A stretch of DNA of 14,373 bases, from the NCBI GenBank assembly GCA_034435835.1, contig DAOTWF010000011.1:1-14373 (forward strand), given 5' to 3'. Origin of the DNA: CALJTV01 sp034435835 (GTDB lineage: Bacteria; Chloroflexota; Dehalococcoidia; GIF9; UBA5629). Position numbers and translations under genes: made by a program. The notes under the pieces are model-generated. The model was not told the DNA's origin, made no database searches, and saw only the letters and a list, made by a program, of their open reading frames with translations. Below, piece after piece: positions 7,389 through 14,301 of the stretch (positions within the stretch are counted from its first letter, which is position 1; each line of letters begins with the position of its first letter).

Positions 7389-7792
7389 TGCACCTGATCA
7401 TCGACGGTTTTGGTAGCAACCCGAAGGTTATGCAGGACGAATGGTTTATATACGAGCTGCTGGACACCTATCCTGACAGGATAGGGATGACCAAGATTTC
7501 TCAGCCGTTTGTCCTCACGTATAAGGGTCCTAAGCCCGAAGATTGGGGGGTTTCCGGTTTCGTGTTCATCGCCGAGAGCCATATCAGCGTCCATACCTTT
7601 GCCGAGCGGTGCTATGTGAACATAGATGTTTTCTCCTGCAAGGACTTTGATGCCGAATCGGCTATAGAGTTTTTCCGGGAGCAATTCAAGCTGGTCAAGT
7701 TTTCCACGCGTTTGCTTGACAGGGACTGGGACAGGGCAGAACTTTCAGCGGTTGGCGATGCCTCCCCTCCCGGTATACGCTCGGACAGCTAA
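7388..7792 (+). CDS. speD: SpeD-family pyruvoyl decarboxylase (AdoMet decarboxylase, or possibly arginine decarboxylase)
   Basis: A 134-aa proenzyme of the bacterial AdoMet decarboxylase family. It would self-cleave at E63-S64 (motif AESHISVHT), turning S64 into the pyruvoyl cofactor. H69 and C84 sit where the Thermotoga enzyme has its processing histidine (68) and catalytic cysteine (83). The block after the serine, HTFAERCYVNIDVFSCKDFD, departs from the classical HTWPEYGYAAVD form. The start is strong: GGAGGAGG (7376-7383) precedes the ATG, which overlaps cinA in TAATG, and the stop overlaps speB in another TAATG. SpeB uses agmatine, and no spermidine synthase is in the window. An arginine-decarboxylating role, as reported for crenarchaeal and some bacterial SpeD homologues, is therefore plausible. 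The family call is firm; the substrate is open. Confidence 0.85.
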   Translation: MHLIIDGFGSNPKVMQDEWFIYELLDTYPDRIGMTKISQPFVLTYKGPKPEDWGVSGFVFIAESHISVHTFAERCYVNIDVFSCKDFDAESAIEFFREQFKLVKFSTRLLDRDWDRAELSAVGDASPPGIRSDS

Positions 7793-8676
7793 TGGATAGT
7801 GGGCAGGACTTCCCGCTGTTGACACACAACTTTGCCGGGCTGGCACCTCCTTACTGTGATCGCGCACAGGCTAAAGTGGTCGTTGTGCCGGTGCCTTATG
7901 ATGGCACCTCTGAGTGGCATGGTGGTTCGCGTCATGGTCCCCGGGCGATTATCGAGGCTTCCCGATACCTTGAACTGTATGATGTGGAGCTGGATGCTGA
8001 GATACACCAATTAGGCATCCATACCCTTGGTGAGTTGGAGCCGGCGATGGGTGGACCTGAGGACATGGTGGAGCGGGTGTATCATGTGGTGAGGGGGTTA
8101 GGAGCAGAGGGGAAATTTGTAGTGGTGCTAGGCGGAGAGCATTCGGTCAGTCTGGGGGCGGTGCGTGCTCTGAAGGAGTACTTCCCTGACCTGAATGTCT
8201 TACAGTTAGATGCCCATGCCGATCTTCGCGATGAGTATCTGGGAACAAGGTATGGGCATGCCTGTGTGATGCGGCGTGTGTCTGAGCATTGTCCTGTAGT
8301 GCAGGTCGGTGTGCGCAGTCTCAGTCTTGAGGAAAAACAGTTTATGGAGCGCAGCGGCATCAAGTGTTTGTTTATTGAGGGTCCGGAGGGTAGACCGGGA
8401 GACCTGCAGGAAGTCGTAGCCAGTTTGAGAGAGCACGTTTATGTCACCATAGACCTTGACGTCTTCGACCCTTCGGTGATGCCCGCGGTGAGCATGCCTG
8501 AGCCCGGTGGTATGCAGTGGCACCAGGTGTTGGGCCTGCTCAAAGTTGTTGCCCGCAGGCGGCGTATCGTGGGCTTCGATCTTGTGGAGCTGTGCCCGGA
8601 AGAGGGCCCAGACCATTGCGCCTTTCTGGCTGCCAAGCTTGCCTATAAGCTCATCGGTTATGCCTTGCTGGACTAG
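7792..8676 (+). CDS. speB: Agmatinase-type ureohydrolase SpeB
   Basis: A 294-aa member of the arginase/agmatinase family, normal length. All six ligands of the binuclear manganese site are present: H117 (GGEHSV), D140, H142 and D144 (LDAHADLRD), D221 and D223 (TIDLDVFDP). H156 (GHACVMRR) and the MPEPGG block near 236-240 favour agmatinase over arginase. The expected reaction is agmatine to putrescine plus urea. Guanidinobutyrase or a related ureohydrolase remains possible. The ATG shares one base with the speD stop, so the two are tightly coupled. It is the last gene of the thiC operon. A 5-bp inverted repeat just after the stop lacks a T-run and is not a convincing terminator. Confidence 0.9.
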   Translation: MDSGQDFPLLTHNFAGLAPPYCDRAQAKVVVVPVPYDGTSEWHGGSRHGPRAIIEASRYLELYDVELDAEIHQLGIHTLGELEPAMGGPEDMVERVYHVVRGLGAEGKFVVVLGGEHSVSLGAVRALKEYFPDLNVLQLDAHADLRDEYLGTRYGHACVMRRVSEHCPVVQVGVRSLSLEEKQFMERSGIKCLFIEGPEGRPGDLQEVVASLREHVYVTIDLDVFDPSVMPAVSMPEPGGMQWHQVLGLLKVVARRRRIVGFDLVELCPEEGPDHCAFLAAKLAYKLIGYALLD

Positions 8677-8710
8677 GTGTGCTGGCGGATCGCACAGAGG
8701 TCGTGGTATT

Positions 8711-8739
8711 TTGACAGGCGGCTAGCATTGTGTTAACAT
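8711..8739 (+). promoter_or_regulatory. Promoter for the pantothenate operon leader
   Basis: TTGACA (8711-8716) is followed after 17 nt by TAACAT (8734-8739). The predicted transcript start is near 8746. This is about 148 nt before the peptidase start codon and upstream of the strong terminator, so the leader is transcribed before the attenuation point. Confidence 0.65.
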
Positions 8740-8795
8740 ATAGTTGCCATCGACCGTAATGGCGGTGAGCACTTTATCAGATTAAGTTTACAGGA

Positions 8796-8823
8796 CCGCT
8801 TGGATCAGCAATGACCGAGACGG
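8796..8823 (+). ncRNA. Candidate pan-motif regulatory hairpin
   Basis: The RNA folds by eye into one stem with two bulged adenosines on opposite strands. C8796-C8797-G8798 pair with C8821-G8822-G8823, with A8820 bulged. C8799 to G8803 pair with C8815 to G8819, including one G-U pair. A8804 is then bulged, T8805-C8806 pair with G8813-A8814, and a 6-nt loop closes it. A stem interrupted by two conserved bulged adenosines upstream of pantothenate genes is, as I recall it, the description of the pan RNA motif known in Chloroflexi, Firmicutes and Deltaproteobacteria. Here it sits 20 nt before an intrinsic terminator and ahead of an operon containing panD, panB and panC. Its ligand is not known to me. 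No covariance search was run. Confidence 0.6.
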
Positions 8824-8843
8824 GAAAGAGCGGAGATTTAAGG

Positions 8844-8882
8844 AGCCTTCTCGGCGGTTGCTGAGAAGGCTTTGTATTTTTT
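8844..8882 (+). terminator. Strong intrinsic terminator, probable attenuator
   Basis: A 12-bp stem with one G-U pair (8844-8855 with 8860-8871) and a GGTT loop is followed by a T-rich run (8871-8882). It lies after the promoter at 8711 and only 11 nt before the peptidase start codon. The ribosome site AGGGG follows the T-run directly, leaving no room for another promoter. The operon can therefore only be expressed by read-through, as expected for transcription attenuation. It may also end read-through from speB. Confidence 0.85.
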
Positions 8883-8893
8883 AGGGGCAGAAC

Positions 8894-9859
8894 GTGTTTA
8901 ATGCCATAACCGATGTGGCCGGTATAAAAGTCGGGCATTATACTGACAGGGCAGCGATGACTGGCTGTACCGTTGTCCTGTGTGAGGCCGGTGCTGTGGC
9001 GGGCGTCGATGTCAGGGGCTCGGCGCCGGGCACCAGGGAGACCGACCTGCTTCGCCCGACGAATCTGGTGGAGAAGGTGCAGGCGGTGCTTCTCAGCGGT
9101 GGCAGCGCTTTCGGGCTGGACGCAGCCAGCGGTGTGATGCGCTTTCTGGAGGAGCGCGGTTGCGGGCATGAGACTTCGGTACTCAGGGTGCCGATAGTGC
9201 CGGCAGCGATAATCTTCGACCTCAACGTCGGAGACCCGCTTAAGAGACCGGGTCCTGAAGATGGCTACCAGGCTTGTCTGGCGGCTGCTGGTGATGAGGT
9301 GGCTGAGGGATGTGTGGGGGCTGGCACAGGGGCCACCGTCGGAAAGATTCTGGGCATACAACGAGCCACCAAAAGCGGGCTGGGGACAGTCAGCAAGCAA
9401 ATTGCAGGTGGAGTGATTGTCGGTGCCCTGGTGGTGGTGAATGCTGTGGGCGATGTGGTCGATCCCTGGACAGGAGAACTGCTGGCTGGACCGAGGGATG
9501 TGGAGCGCGGCAAAGGTTTCTTAAGTACTATTGACCTGATAATGGGTGGCGGAGCGATACGGAGCAGGACGTTGTCTGAAAATACCACACTGGGAGTGGT
9601 GGCGACCAATGCTGCCTTAACCAAAGAGCAAATCAATAAGGTAGCCCAAATGGCGCAAGACGGGATAGCCCGGTGCATAAAACCCAGCCATACCATGCAT
9701 GACGGTGATGTCATTTTCGCGCTATCGCTGGGTGATAAGAGGGCAGATGTTACCGTGGTGGGTGCGGTGGCGGCGGAGGTGGTGGCGGAGTCTATAGTGA
9801 GGGCGGTGCAAAAAGCGGAGACCATGGGTGGGATACCAGCAGCGAGGGATGTCGGATGA
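8894..9859 (+). CDS. P1-family peptidase (DmpA/BapA-type aminopeptidase)
   Basis: A 321-aa member of the S58/P1 family (COG3191), made as one chain that self-cleaves into two subunits. The N-terminal family signature is clear: ITDVAGIKVGHYTD, TGCTVVL, GVDVRGSAPGTRETDLL and LSGGSAFGLDAASGVMR. The likely cleavage site and N-terminal nucleophile lie in NTTLGVVATNA, at T231 or T232. Family members release N-terminal amino acids, and some (DmpA, BapA) cleave beta-alanyl or other beta-peptides. That is of interest because the gene leads a pantothenate operon, which needs beta-alanine. The GTG start has AGGGG (8883-8887) 6 nt upstream. The stop overlaps the next gene (ATGA). Its place behind the terminator makes it the first gene under leader control. 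Confidence 0.88.
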   Translation: MFNAITDVAGIKVGHYTDRAAMTGCTVVLCEAGAVAGVDVRGSAPGTRETDLLRPTNLVEKVQAVLLSGGSAFGLDAASGVMRFLEERGCGHETSVLRVPIVPAAIIFDLNVGDPLKRPGPEDGYQACLAAAGDEVAEGCVGAGTGATVGKILGIQRATKSGLGTVSKQIAGGVIVGALVVVNAVGDVVDPWTGELLAGPRDVERGKGFLSTIDLIMGGGAIRSRTLSENTTLGVVATNAALTKEQINKVAQMAQDGIARCIKPSHTMHDGDVIFALSLGDKRADVTVVGAVAAEVVAESIVRAVQKAETMGGIPAARDVG

Positions 9860-10764
9860 AAGGCAGTAACGAAGGACTCACGCTTGGTTTCATAGGCGCA
9901 GGGACGACGGGCACAGCACTGGCTGTCAGTCTCTGGCGCTGCGGCTACAGGGTTGCCAGTGTGTTTAGCCGGAGCGCCAGTTCGGCACAGAGGCTGGCTG
10001 GGATGGTGGATGGTTGTAAAGTCTGCGAGAATGCCCAGCAGGTAGCGGACACTGCCCGGCTGGTCTTTATCACCACTCCTGACGATGTAATAGCCCGCGT
10101 GGCTGGGGAGACCGGGTGGCACGAGGGACAATATGTGGTGCACTGCAGTGGTGCGCATTCAGTGGATATTCTGGAGCCGGCGCACCGGGCCGGTGCTGGC
10201 ACCGGTTCGTTTCACCCATTGCAGACTTTCGCCAGCATTGAGCAAGCCATAAAAAACATCCGTGGTTCCGTGTTTGGCATAGAGGCTGAAGAACCGCTAC
10301 GGACCCTGCTTAAGAAGATGGCTGAGGCGCTGGACGGAGAACCGGTGATGCTGAGGGCTGAGGACAAGGTCCTTTACCATGCGGCGGCTGTGTTCGCCTG
10401 CAACTATCTGGTGACTCTGGTCAAGCTGGCTACCGACCTGTGGCAAACGTTTGGGGTTCCCCAGGCACAGGCGACCAGGGCGCTGCTACCCCTGTTGCAG
10501 GGCACGTTAAACAATATAGGTAATGTGGGCCTGCCCAATTGTCTGACGGGACCAATTGCCCGGGGTGACCTGGGGACTATAAGAAGACACCTCGATGCCC
10601 TGGAGAAAGCAGCCCCCTCCATTCTGGGCACTTACAAAGAGATGGGACTGCAGACCGTGCCAATAGCTCTGGCTAAAGGGCGGGTCGATTTAGCAAGGGC
10701 AAAGGAAATGGAAATTCTGCTAGGGAAAAAGGAGGACCGCCATGCGCATAATGCTCAAAAGTAA
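9856..10764 (+). CDS. Rossmann/DUF2520 oxidoreductase, candidate ketopantoate reductase (PanG-like)
   Basis: A 302-aa protein with an N-terminal NAD(P)-binding fold (GFIGAGTTG; glycines 14, 16 and 19) and a C-terminal helical DUF2520 domain. Typical DUF2520 features are SFHPLQTF near 117-124, where the histidine is highly conserved, and the helical stretch YHAAAVFACNYLVTL. The pantothenate pathway needs a step that reduces ketopantoate to pantoate. The window has no classical PanE, and this gene lies between the peptidase and panD. From memory, PanG of Francisella, an alternative ketopantoate reductase, belongs to this kind of protein. The role is therefore a context-based inference. The start overlaps the upstream stop (ATGA), and the 3' end overlaps panD by 23 bp. 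Confidence 0.8.
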   Translation: MKGSNEGLTLGFIGAGTTGTALAVSLWRCGYRVASVFSRSASSAQRLAGMVDGCKVCENAQQVADTARLVFITTPDDVIARVAGETGWHEGQYVVHCSGAHSVDILEPAHRAGAGTGSFHPLQTFASIEQAIKNIRGSVFGIEAEEPLRTLLKKMAEALDGEPVMLRAEDKVLYHAAAVFACNYLVTLVKLATDLWQTFGVPQAQATRALLPLLQGTLNNIGNVGLPNCLTGPIARGDLGTIRRHLDALEKAAPSILGTYKEMGLQTVPIALAKGRVDLARAKEMEILLGKKEDRHAHNAQK

Positions 10765-11137
10765 GATCCACCGGGCGAGGGTAACCGAATGCAATGTGGA
10801 CTATGAGGGGAGCATCACCATTGATAAGGACCTCATGGAGGCTGCAGACCTGCTCCAGTACGAGAGGGTGGATGTATTGAACATTAATAACGGTGCCAGG
10901 TTCAGCACTTATGTTATTGAGGGAGCAAGAGGCTCAGGCGTTATCTGCCTCAATGGTGCCGCTGCCAGACTGGTGGCGAAGGGGGACATAGTCATCGTCC
11001 TGTCATATCACGAGGTTACTGAGGCGGAAGCTGCCACACTTGTTCCCAGACTGGTATATGTTGATGCCAGCAACAGGATCGTCGAGGTCAAAGGCGGTGT
11101 TGCCGAGCCGGCAAGCCTTTACCGGGCGAGCAATTAG
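10742..11137 (+). CDS. panD: Aspartate 1-decarboxylase PanD (proenzyme)
   Basis: A pyruvoyl enzyme that converts aspartate to beta-alanine for pantothenate. At 131 aa it is close to the usual length of about 126. The self-processing site is G23-S24 in YEGSITID, matching Gly24-Ser25 of E. coli. K8 in SKIHR corresponds to the substrate-binding lysine. RFSTYVIEG, GVICLNGAAARL and GDIVIVLSY are family blocks. The start at 10742 is supported by AAGGAGG (10729-10735) 6 nt upstream. An ATG three codons later would be 15 nt from that site. The first 23 bp overlap the DUF2520 gene. The C-terminal tail after ASNRIVEVK is slightly long but unremarkable. Confidence 0.95.
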   Translation: MRIMLKSKIHRARVTECNVDYEGSITIDKDLMEAADLLQYERVDVLNINNGARFSTYVIEGARGSGVICLNGAAARLVAKGDIVIVLSYHEVTEAEAATLVPRLVYVDASNRIVEVKGGVAEPASLYRASN

Positions 11138-11171
11138 ATATAACACAAAAAACTAAAGGAGGATAGGGGAG

Positions 11172-12005
11172 ATGAGAGTCACAGTCAATACGATCAGGGA
11201 GATGAAGCAGCGCAAAGAAAAAATAGTCATGCTCACCGCTTATGACTATTCCACTGCCAAGCTTGTTGACGAAGCCGGTGTACCGCTGATCCTGGTTGGC
11301 GACAGTCTAGGTATGGTGGTGCTGGGCTATGACTCAACCATCCCTGTGACCATGGACGATATGATCCACCACACCAGAGCGGTGGTCAGGGGTGCGCAGA
11401 AGGCGATGGTCATAGGAGACATGCCCTTCATGACCTATCATACCAGTGTGTCCGATGCCCTGCGCAATGCTGCACGGTTTATACAGGAAGGCGGTGCTCA
11501 GGCGGTGAAGCTGGAGGGCGGTGTGACTGTCGCTGATACGGTGAAGCGGATTGTGGATTGTGGTATCCCTGTGATGGGACACATCGGGTTAACCCCGCAG
11601 TCCATTCATCAGCTGGGTGGATTTAGCGCACAGGGGAAAACACCAGAGGCGGCATTGAGGTTGCTCAACGACGCTAGGGCCCTGGAGCAGGCTGGAGCTT
11701 TTGCAGTGGTTCTGGAGCTGGTGCCGGCGCCTCTCGCCAAGCTGATTACACAGGAACTGGGCATCCCTACCATTGGCATCGGCGCCGGACCCGACTGCGA
11801 CGGGCAGGTCCAGGTGATCAGCGATCTTCTGGGGCTGTATTCCGATTTTGTACCCAGGCATGCCAAGCAATATGCAAAGCTGGCTGGTGAGATCAAGGCT
11901 GCTATTGCCAATTACATATCTGAAGCCAAAGCAGGGCTTTTTCCAACCCTGGAGCATTGTCCGACAATGGACGAGAGGTTACTTGAGGGTCTGAAGCGGT
12001 CTTAA
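11172..12005 (+). CDS. panB: Ketopantoate hydroxymethyltransferase PanB
   Basis: A 277-aa enzyme that transfers a hydroxymethyl group from methylene-tetrahydrofolate (or the organism's equivalent C1 carrier) to alpha-ketoisovalerate, giving ketopantoate. Magnesium ligands are in place at D44 (GDSLGMVVLGYD), D83 (IGDMPF) and E115 (VKLEGG). The catalytic glutamate is E182 (VLELVPAPLA). Other family blocks are LTAYDYSTAKLVDEAG and GHIGLTPQS. AAAGGAGG (11155-11162) precedes the ATG by 9 nt. A 34-nt gap separates it from panD, with no hairpin or extra promoter seen. The next gene, panC, begins 4 nt after the stop. Confidence 0.96.
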   Translation: MRVTVNTIREMKQRKEKIVMLTAYDYSTAKLVDEAGVPLILVGDSLGMVVLGYDSTIPVTMDDMIHHTRAVVRGAQKAMVIGDMPFMTYHTSVSDALRNAARFIQEGGAQAVKLEGGVTVADTVKRIVDCGIPVMGHIGLTPQSIHQLGGFSAQGKTPEAALRLLNDARALEQAGAFAVVLELVPAPLAKLITQELGIPTIGIGAGPDCDGQVQVISDLLGLYSDFVPRHAKQYAKLAGEIKAAIANYISEAKAGLFPTLEHCPTMDERLLEGLKRS

Positions 12006-12009
12006 TGCT

Positions 12010-12885
12010 GTGCGGATAGCAAGGACGATCGGTGAAATGAAGGCTTTGCGGAGGCAAAGCCAGGGCACAGTGGGTTTTGTGCCCACCATGGGCTACCTCC
12101 ACGAAGGACATCTGGAGCTGGTCAGGCGAGCCAGAGCAGAGAATTCCGTCGTGGTGGTGAGCATCTTTGTCAACCCGACGCAGTTTGGCCCCGCGGAAGA
12201 CTTCAAAAGGTATCCTCGGGATATACCGCGTGATCTGGCTCTGCTGGAACGGGAGAAAACAGACATTGTATTTACGCCCTCCGCTGAGGAGATGTATCCG
12301 CCCGAGTGCAACACCTGGGTGATTGTTGAGAAGGTGACGGAGCGACTTGAGGGCAAAAGCCGCCCTGGTCATTTCAGAGGCGTGGCTACTGTGGTTAATA
12401 AACTATTCAACATCGTCGAGCCGACACGGGCATATTTTGGGCAGAAGGATGCGCAGCAGGTGGTGGTGATCAAGAGGATGGTTTCAGACCTGAATATGAA
12501 TGTGGAGATTGTGGTTGTGCCCACGGTGCGGGAAAGCGATGGACTGGCAATGAGCAGTCGAAATGTCTATCTTAATCCTCAGGAACGCCAGGCGGCGACT
12601 GTGTTGTTCAGGGCTCTCAGTCTGGCAGAGAGTCTGTGGCGGGAGGGTGAGAGGGACGCGGATATTATCAGGAACGCAATGGTGTCCGTGATCAGCAAGG
12701 AACCTCTGGCTGAGATAGATTACGTCAGCATTGCCCACCCCGAGACGCTGGAGGAGCTGTCTAAAATAGACGGTCCAGCGCTGACTTCGCTGGCTGTGAG
12801 GATTGGGAAGACGAGGCTTATAGATAATATGGTGCTGGGACAAAGCTCACTCGCGGACCAGCAGAATCAGCCCCAGCATGGCTAA
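12010..12885 (+). CDS. panC: Pantothenate synthetase PanC
   Basis: An ATP-dependent ligase that joins pantoate and beta-alanine; 291 aa, normal size. The nucleotidyltransferase motif appears as FVPTMGYLHEGH (HEGH at 31-34). FVNPTQFGPAEDFKRYPR, AYFGQKDAQQ and SDGLAMSSRN are the usual substrate- and ATP-binding blocks. The GTG start at 12010 gives the family's normal N-terminus. The ATG at 12005 is out of frame and stops after four codons. No clear ribosome site is seen, so translation is probably coupled to panB. The last 39 bp overlap the end of the convergent MFS gene, so the C-terminal tail (SSLADQQNQPQHG) may be a recent extension. It completes the panDBC set. Confidence 0.96.
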   Translation: MRIARTIGEMKALRRQSQGTVGFVPTMGYLHEGHLELVRRARAENSVVVVSIFVNPTQFGPAEDFKRYPRDIPRDLALLEREKTDIVFTPSAEEMYPPECNTWVIVEKVTERLEGKSRPGHFRGVATVVNKLFNIVEPTRAYFGQKDAQQVVVIKRMVSDLNMNVEIVVVPTVRESDGLAMSSRNVYLNPQERQAATVLFRALSLAESLWREGERDADIIRNAMVSVISKEPLAEIDYVSIAHPETLEELSKIDGPALTSLAVRIGKTRLIDNMVLGQSSLADQQNQPQHG

Positions 12886-14094
12886 CAGTGCCAAACCAGC
12901 GCCGAAATAGAATGGAGCGGCGGGGCTGAAGGTGTGCCATAACCAGCCTGCTATCACACTAGCTGGCAACAGGGTGAGTCCGACCACAGTGTGGAAGATT
13001 CCGTAGGCAGTACCGCGCCTGCTTTCTGGCACCAGGTCAGCGACAAAAGCCCGGACTACTCCTTCTGCCAGCCCATAGTACACACCGTACAGCATGAACA
13101 GCAACCAGACCTGCCAAGGGCTGCCGGCTACAGCAAAGCCTAAATAGGTTATGCCGTATATTAGCCACCCCAGGAGTATAAGTCGGCGTCTCCCCAGCTT
13201 GTCGGAAAGAATGCCAGCTGGCGTGGATATGCCGGCATAGACAGCGTTGAAAAGGACCAGCATGACAAGGACACCGAAAACAGGATTTCCCAAATTTTGG
13301 GCGCGCAGGACGAGAAAAGCATCACTGGAATTTCCCAGGGTAAACACAAAGATAATGGCAAGAAAGATCTTGAAGCGCGTATCGAAGCTGGTGGTAGTGG
13401 TTTTCCTGTCTTTCTCCTGAACCTGCGGTGTGTCTATTTTCCTGTCAACTGTCCACTCTTGTCTTTTGGTTTCTCTTATGAATAAAAAGAGAAACAGTGC
13501 CAGTATTGCGGGGATAACACCGATGAGCACCAGCGTCTGATAGGTGCCCCGTACCAGTTCCAGGGAACCCTTCTGTGTGAGGAAGACCACGATGGCAGCG
13601 ATCACCAGCCCGCATGCAGCGCCGGCAGTATCCATAGCACGGTGGAAACCGAAGGCTTTCCCCCTGTTTTCCAGTGTGGCAGAGTCAGCTACTAAAGCAT
13701 CCCGGGGTGCGGTGCGGATGCCTTTGCCCAGTCTATCTGCGAACCTGATACCCAGGACCACAGGCCATGTGCTAGCGATGTACATGAATGGTTTAGCTAT
13801 TGTGGAAAGGGTATAGCCAGCGAAGGTCAAAGGCTTCCGTTTCCCCATCCTGTCGCTGAGCCAGCCGCTGATGACCCTCACCACCGAGGCCGTGCTATCA
13901 GCCAGCCCCTCTATAAACCCGATGACCACCGTTGTGGCGCCCAGGACATTGGCTAAAAACAGGGGCAGCAGAGTGAAGATCATTTCGCTGCTAACATCTG
14001 TGAGGAAGCTCACCAGGCCCAAAAAGAAGATGTTTGGGTGGAGGGCAAGTCTTATGGCCGTGCTTTTTTTCGACTGTGCAGGTCTGTCAATCAA
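12847..14094 (-). CDS. Major facilitator superfamily transporter
   Basis: A 415-aa membrane protein with about 12 hydrophobic segments in two halves, and a charged central linker near residues 205-240. The loop 2-3 signature reads GWLSDRMGKRKP, and its second-half counterpart is GILSDKLGRRR. SFLTDVSSEMIFTLLPLFL at the start and RFADRLGKGIRTAPRDALVAD after TM4 resemble the MJ1317-like group of predicted permeases, whose substrates are unknown. It converges on the pantothenate operon from the other strand, so a vitamin-export role cannot be assumed. The start is TTG at 14094, with AAGG about 10 nt upstream. The next internal ATG lies inside the first membrane segment and would be too late. Promoter: 14225-14197. 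Confidence 0.85.
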   Translation of the reverse strand: MIDRPAQSKKSTAIRLALHPNIFFLGLVSFLTDVSSEMIFTLLPLFLANVLGATTVVIGFIEGLADSTASVVRVISGWLSDRMGKRKPLTFAGYTLSTIAKPFMYIASTWPVVLGIRFADRLGKGIRTAPRDALVADSATLENRGKAFGFHRAMDTAGAACGLVIAAIVVFLTQKGSLELVRGTYQTLVLIGVIPAILALFLFLFIRETKRQEWTVDRKIDTPQVQEKDRKTTTTSFDTRFKIFLAIIFVFTLGNSSDAFLVLRAQNLGNPVFGVLVMLVLFNAVYAGISTPAGILSDKLGRRRLILLGWLIYGITYLGFAVAGSPWQVWLLFMLYGVYYGLAEGVVRAFVADLVPESRRGTAYGIFHTVVGLTLLPASVIAGWLWHTFSPAAPFYFGAGLALLAMLGLILLVRE

Positions 14095-14167
14095 CCTCGT
14101 AAGACCTTGTCGGCAAGAGGAGGCGTTTTTGTTTCAGACGGTACGGAGTAGTGCGGTAAAAGCCTGT

Positions 14168-14208
14168 CCGGACTAATGCCATATTCTTAGCAGGCAATTG
14201 TAGTCCGG
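14168..14208. repeat. 8-bp inverted repeat flanking the MFS transcript start
   Basis: CCGGACTA (14168-14175) and TAGTCCGG (14201-14208) are exact inverted copies 25 nt apart. The right arm overlaps the -10 box and spacer of the minus-strand MFS promoter. The left arm lies about 19 nt downstream of the predicted transcript start. This could be a regulator site or a leader hairpin. Confidence 0.4.
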
Positions 14209-14225
14209 TCTGCTAGTCATGTCAA
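14197..14225 (-). promoter_or_regulatory. Sigma-70-type promoter for the MFS gene
   Basis: On the minus strand TTGACA (14225-14220) is followed after 17 nt by TACAAT (14202-14197). The transcript start is predicted near 14190, giving a leader of about 96 nt before the TTG start codon. It is divergent from the 5S promoter, with the -35 boxes about 20 nt apart. Confidence 0.75.
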
Positions 14226-14244
14226 ACGGATACTAAAGCTGCCT

Positions 14245-14273
14245 TTGACAATCGCGACTTTTTCGGCTATGAT
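14245..14273 (+). promoter_or_regulatory. Consensus promoter for 5S rRNA
   Basis: TTGACA (14245-14250) and TATGAT (14268-14273) are separated by 17 nt, one mismatch from full consensus. The predicted start near 14280 is about 20 nt before the 5S gene. This is what a highly expressed stable RNA promoter looks like. Confidence 0.8.
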
Positions 14274-14301
14274 AAGAAACTGAACTAGCAAGGTTGTAAG
14301 C

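Noticed and set aside
8678..8696. TGTGC/GCACA inverted repeat after speB as a terminator.
   Set aside because: The stem is only 5 bp and no T-run follows it.
8746..8763. GCCAT/ATGGC hairpin at the start of the leader, considered as a second pan hairpin in tandem.
   Set aside because: It pairs but lacks the two bulged adenosines, so it cannot be assigned to the motif.
8811..8864. A 17-codon ORF that ends inside the terminator stem, as a leader-peptide attenuator would.
   Set aside because: It has no good ribosome site, its ATG lies within the proposed regulatory hairpin, and the peptide has no run of codons for a relevant amino acid.
9265..10158. Long minus-strand open frame (297 codons) opposite the peptidase and DUF2520 genes.
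   Set aside because: Composition is low-complexity (many A, P, S, T residues), no family is recognised, and both plus-strand genes are strongly conserved.
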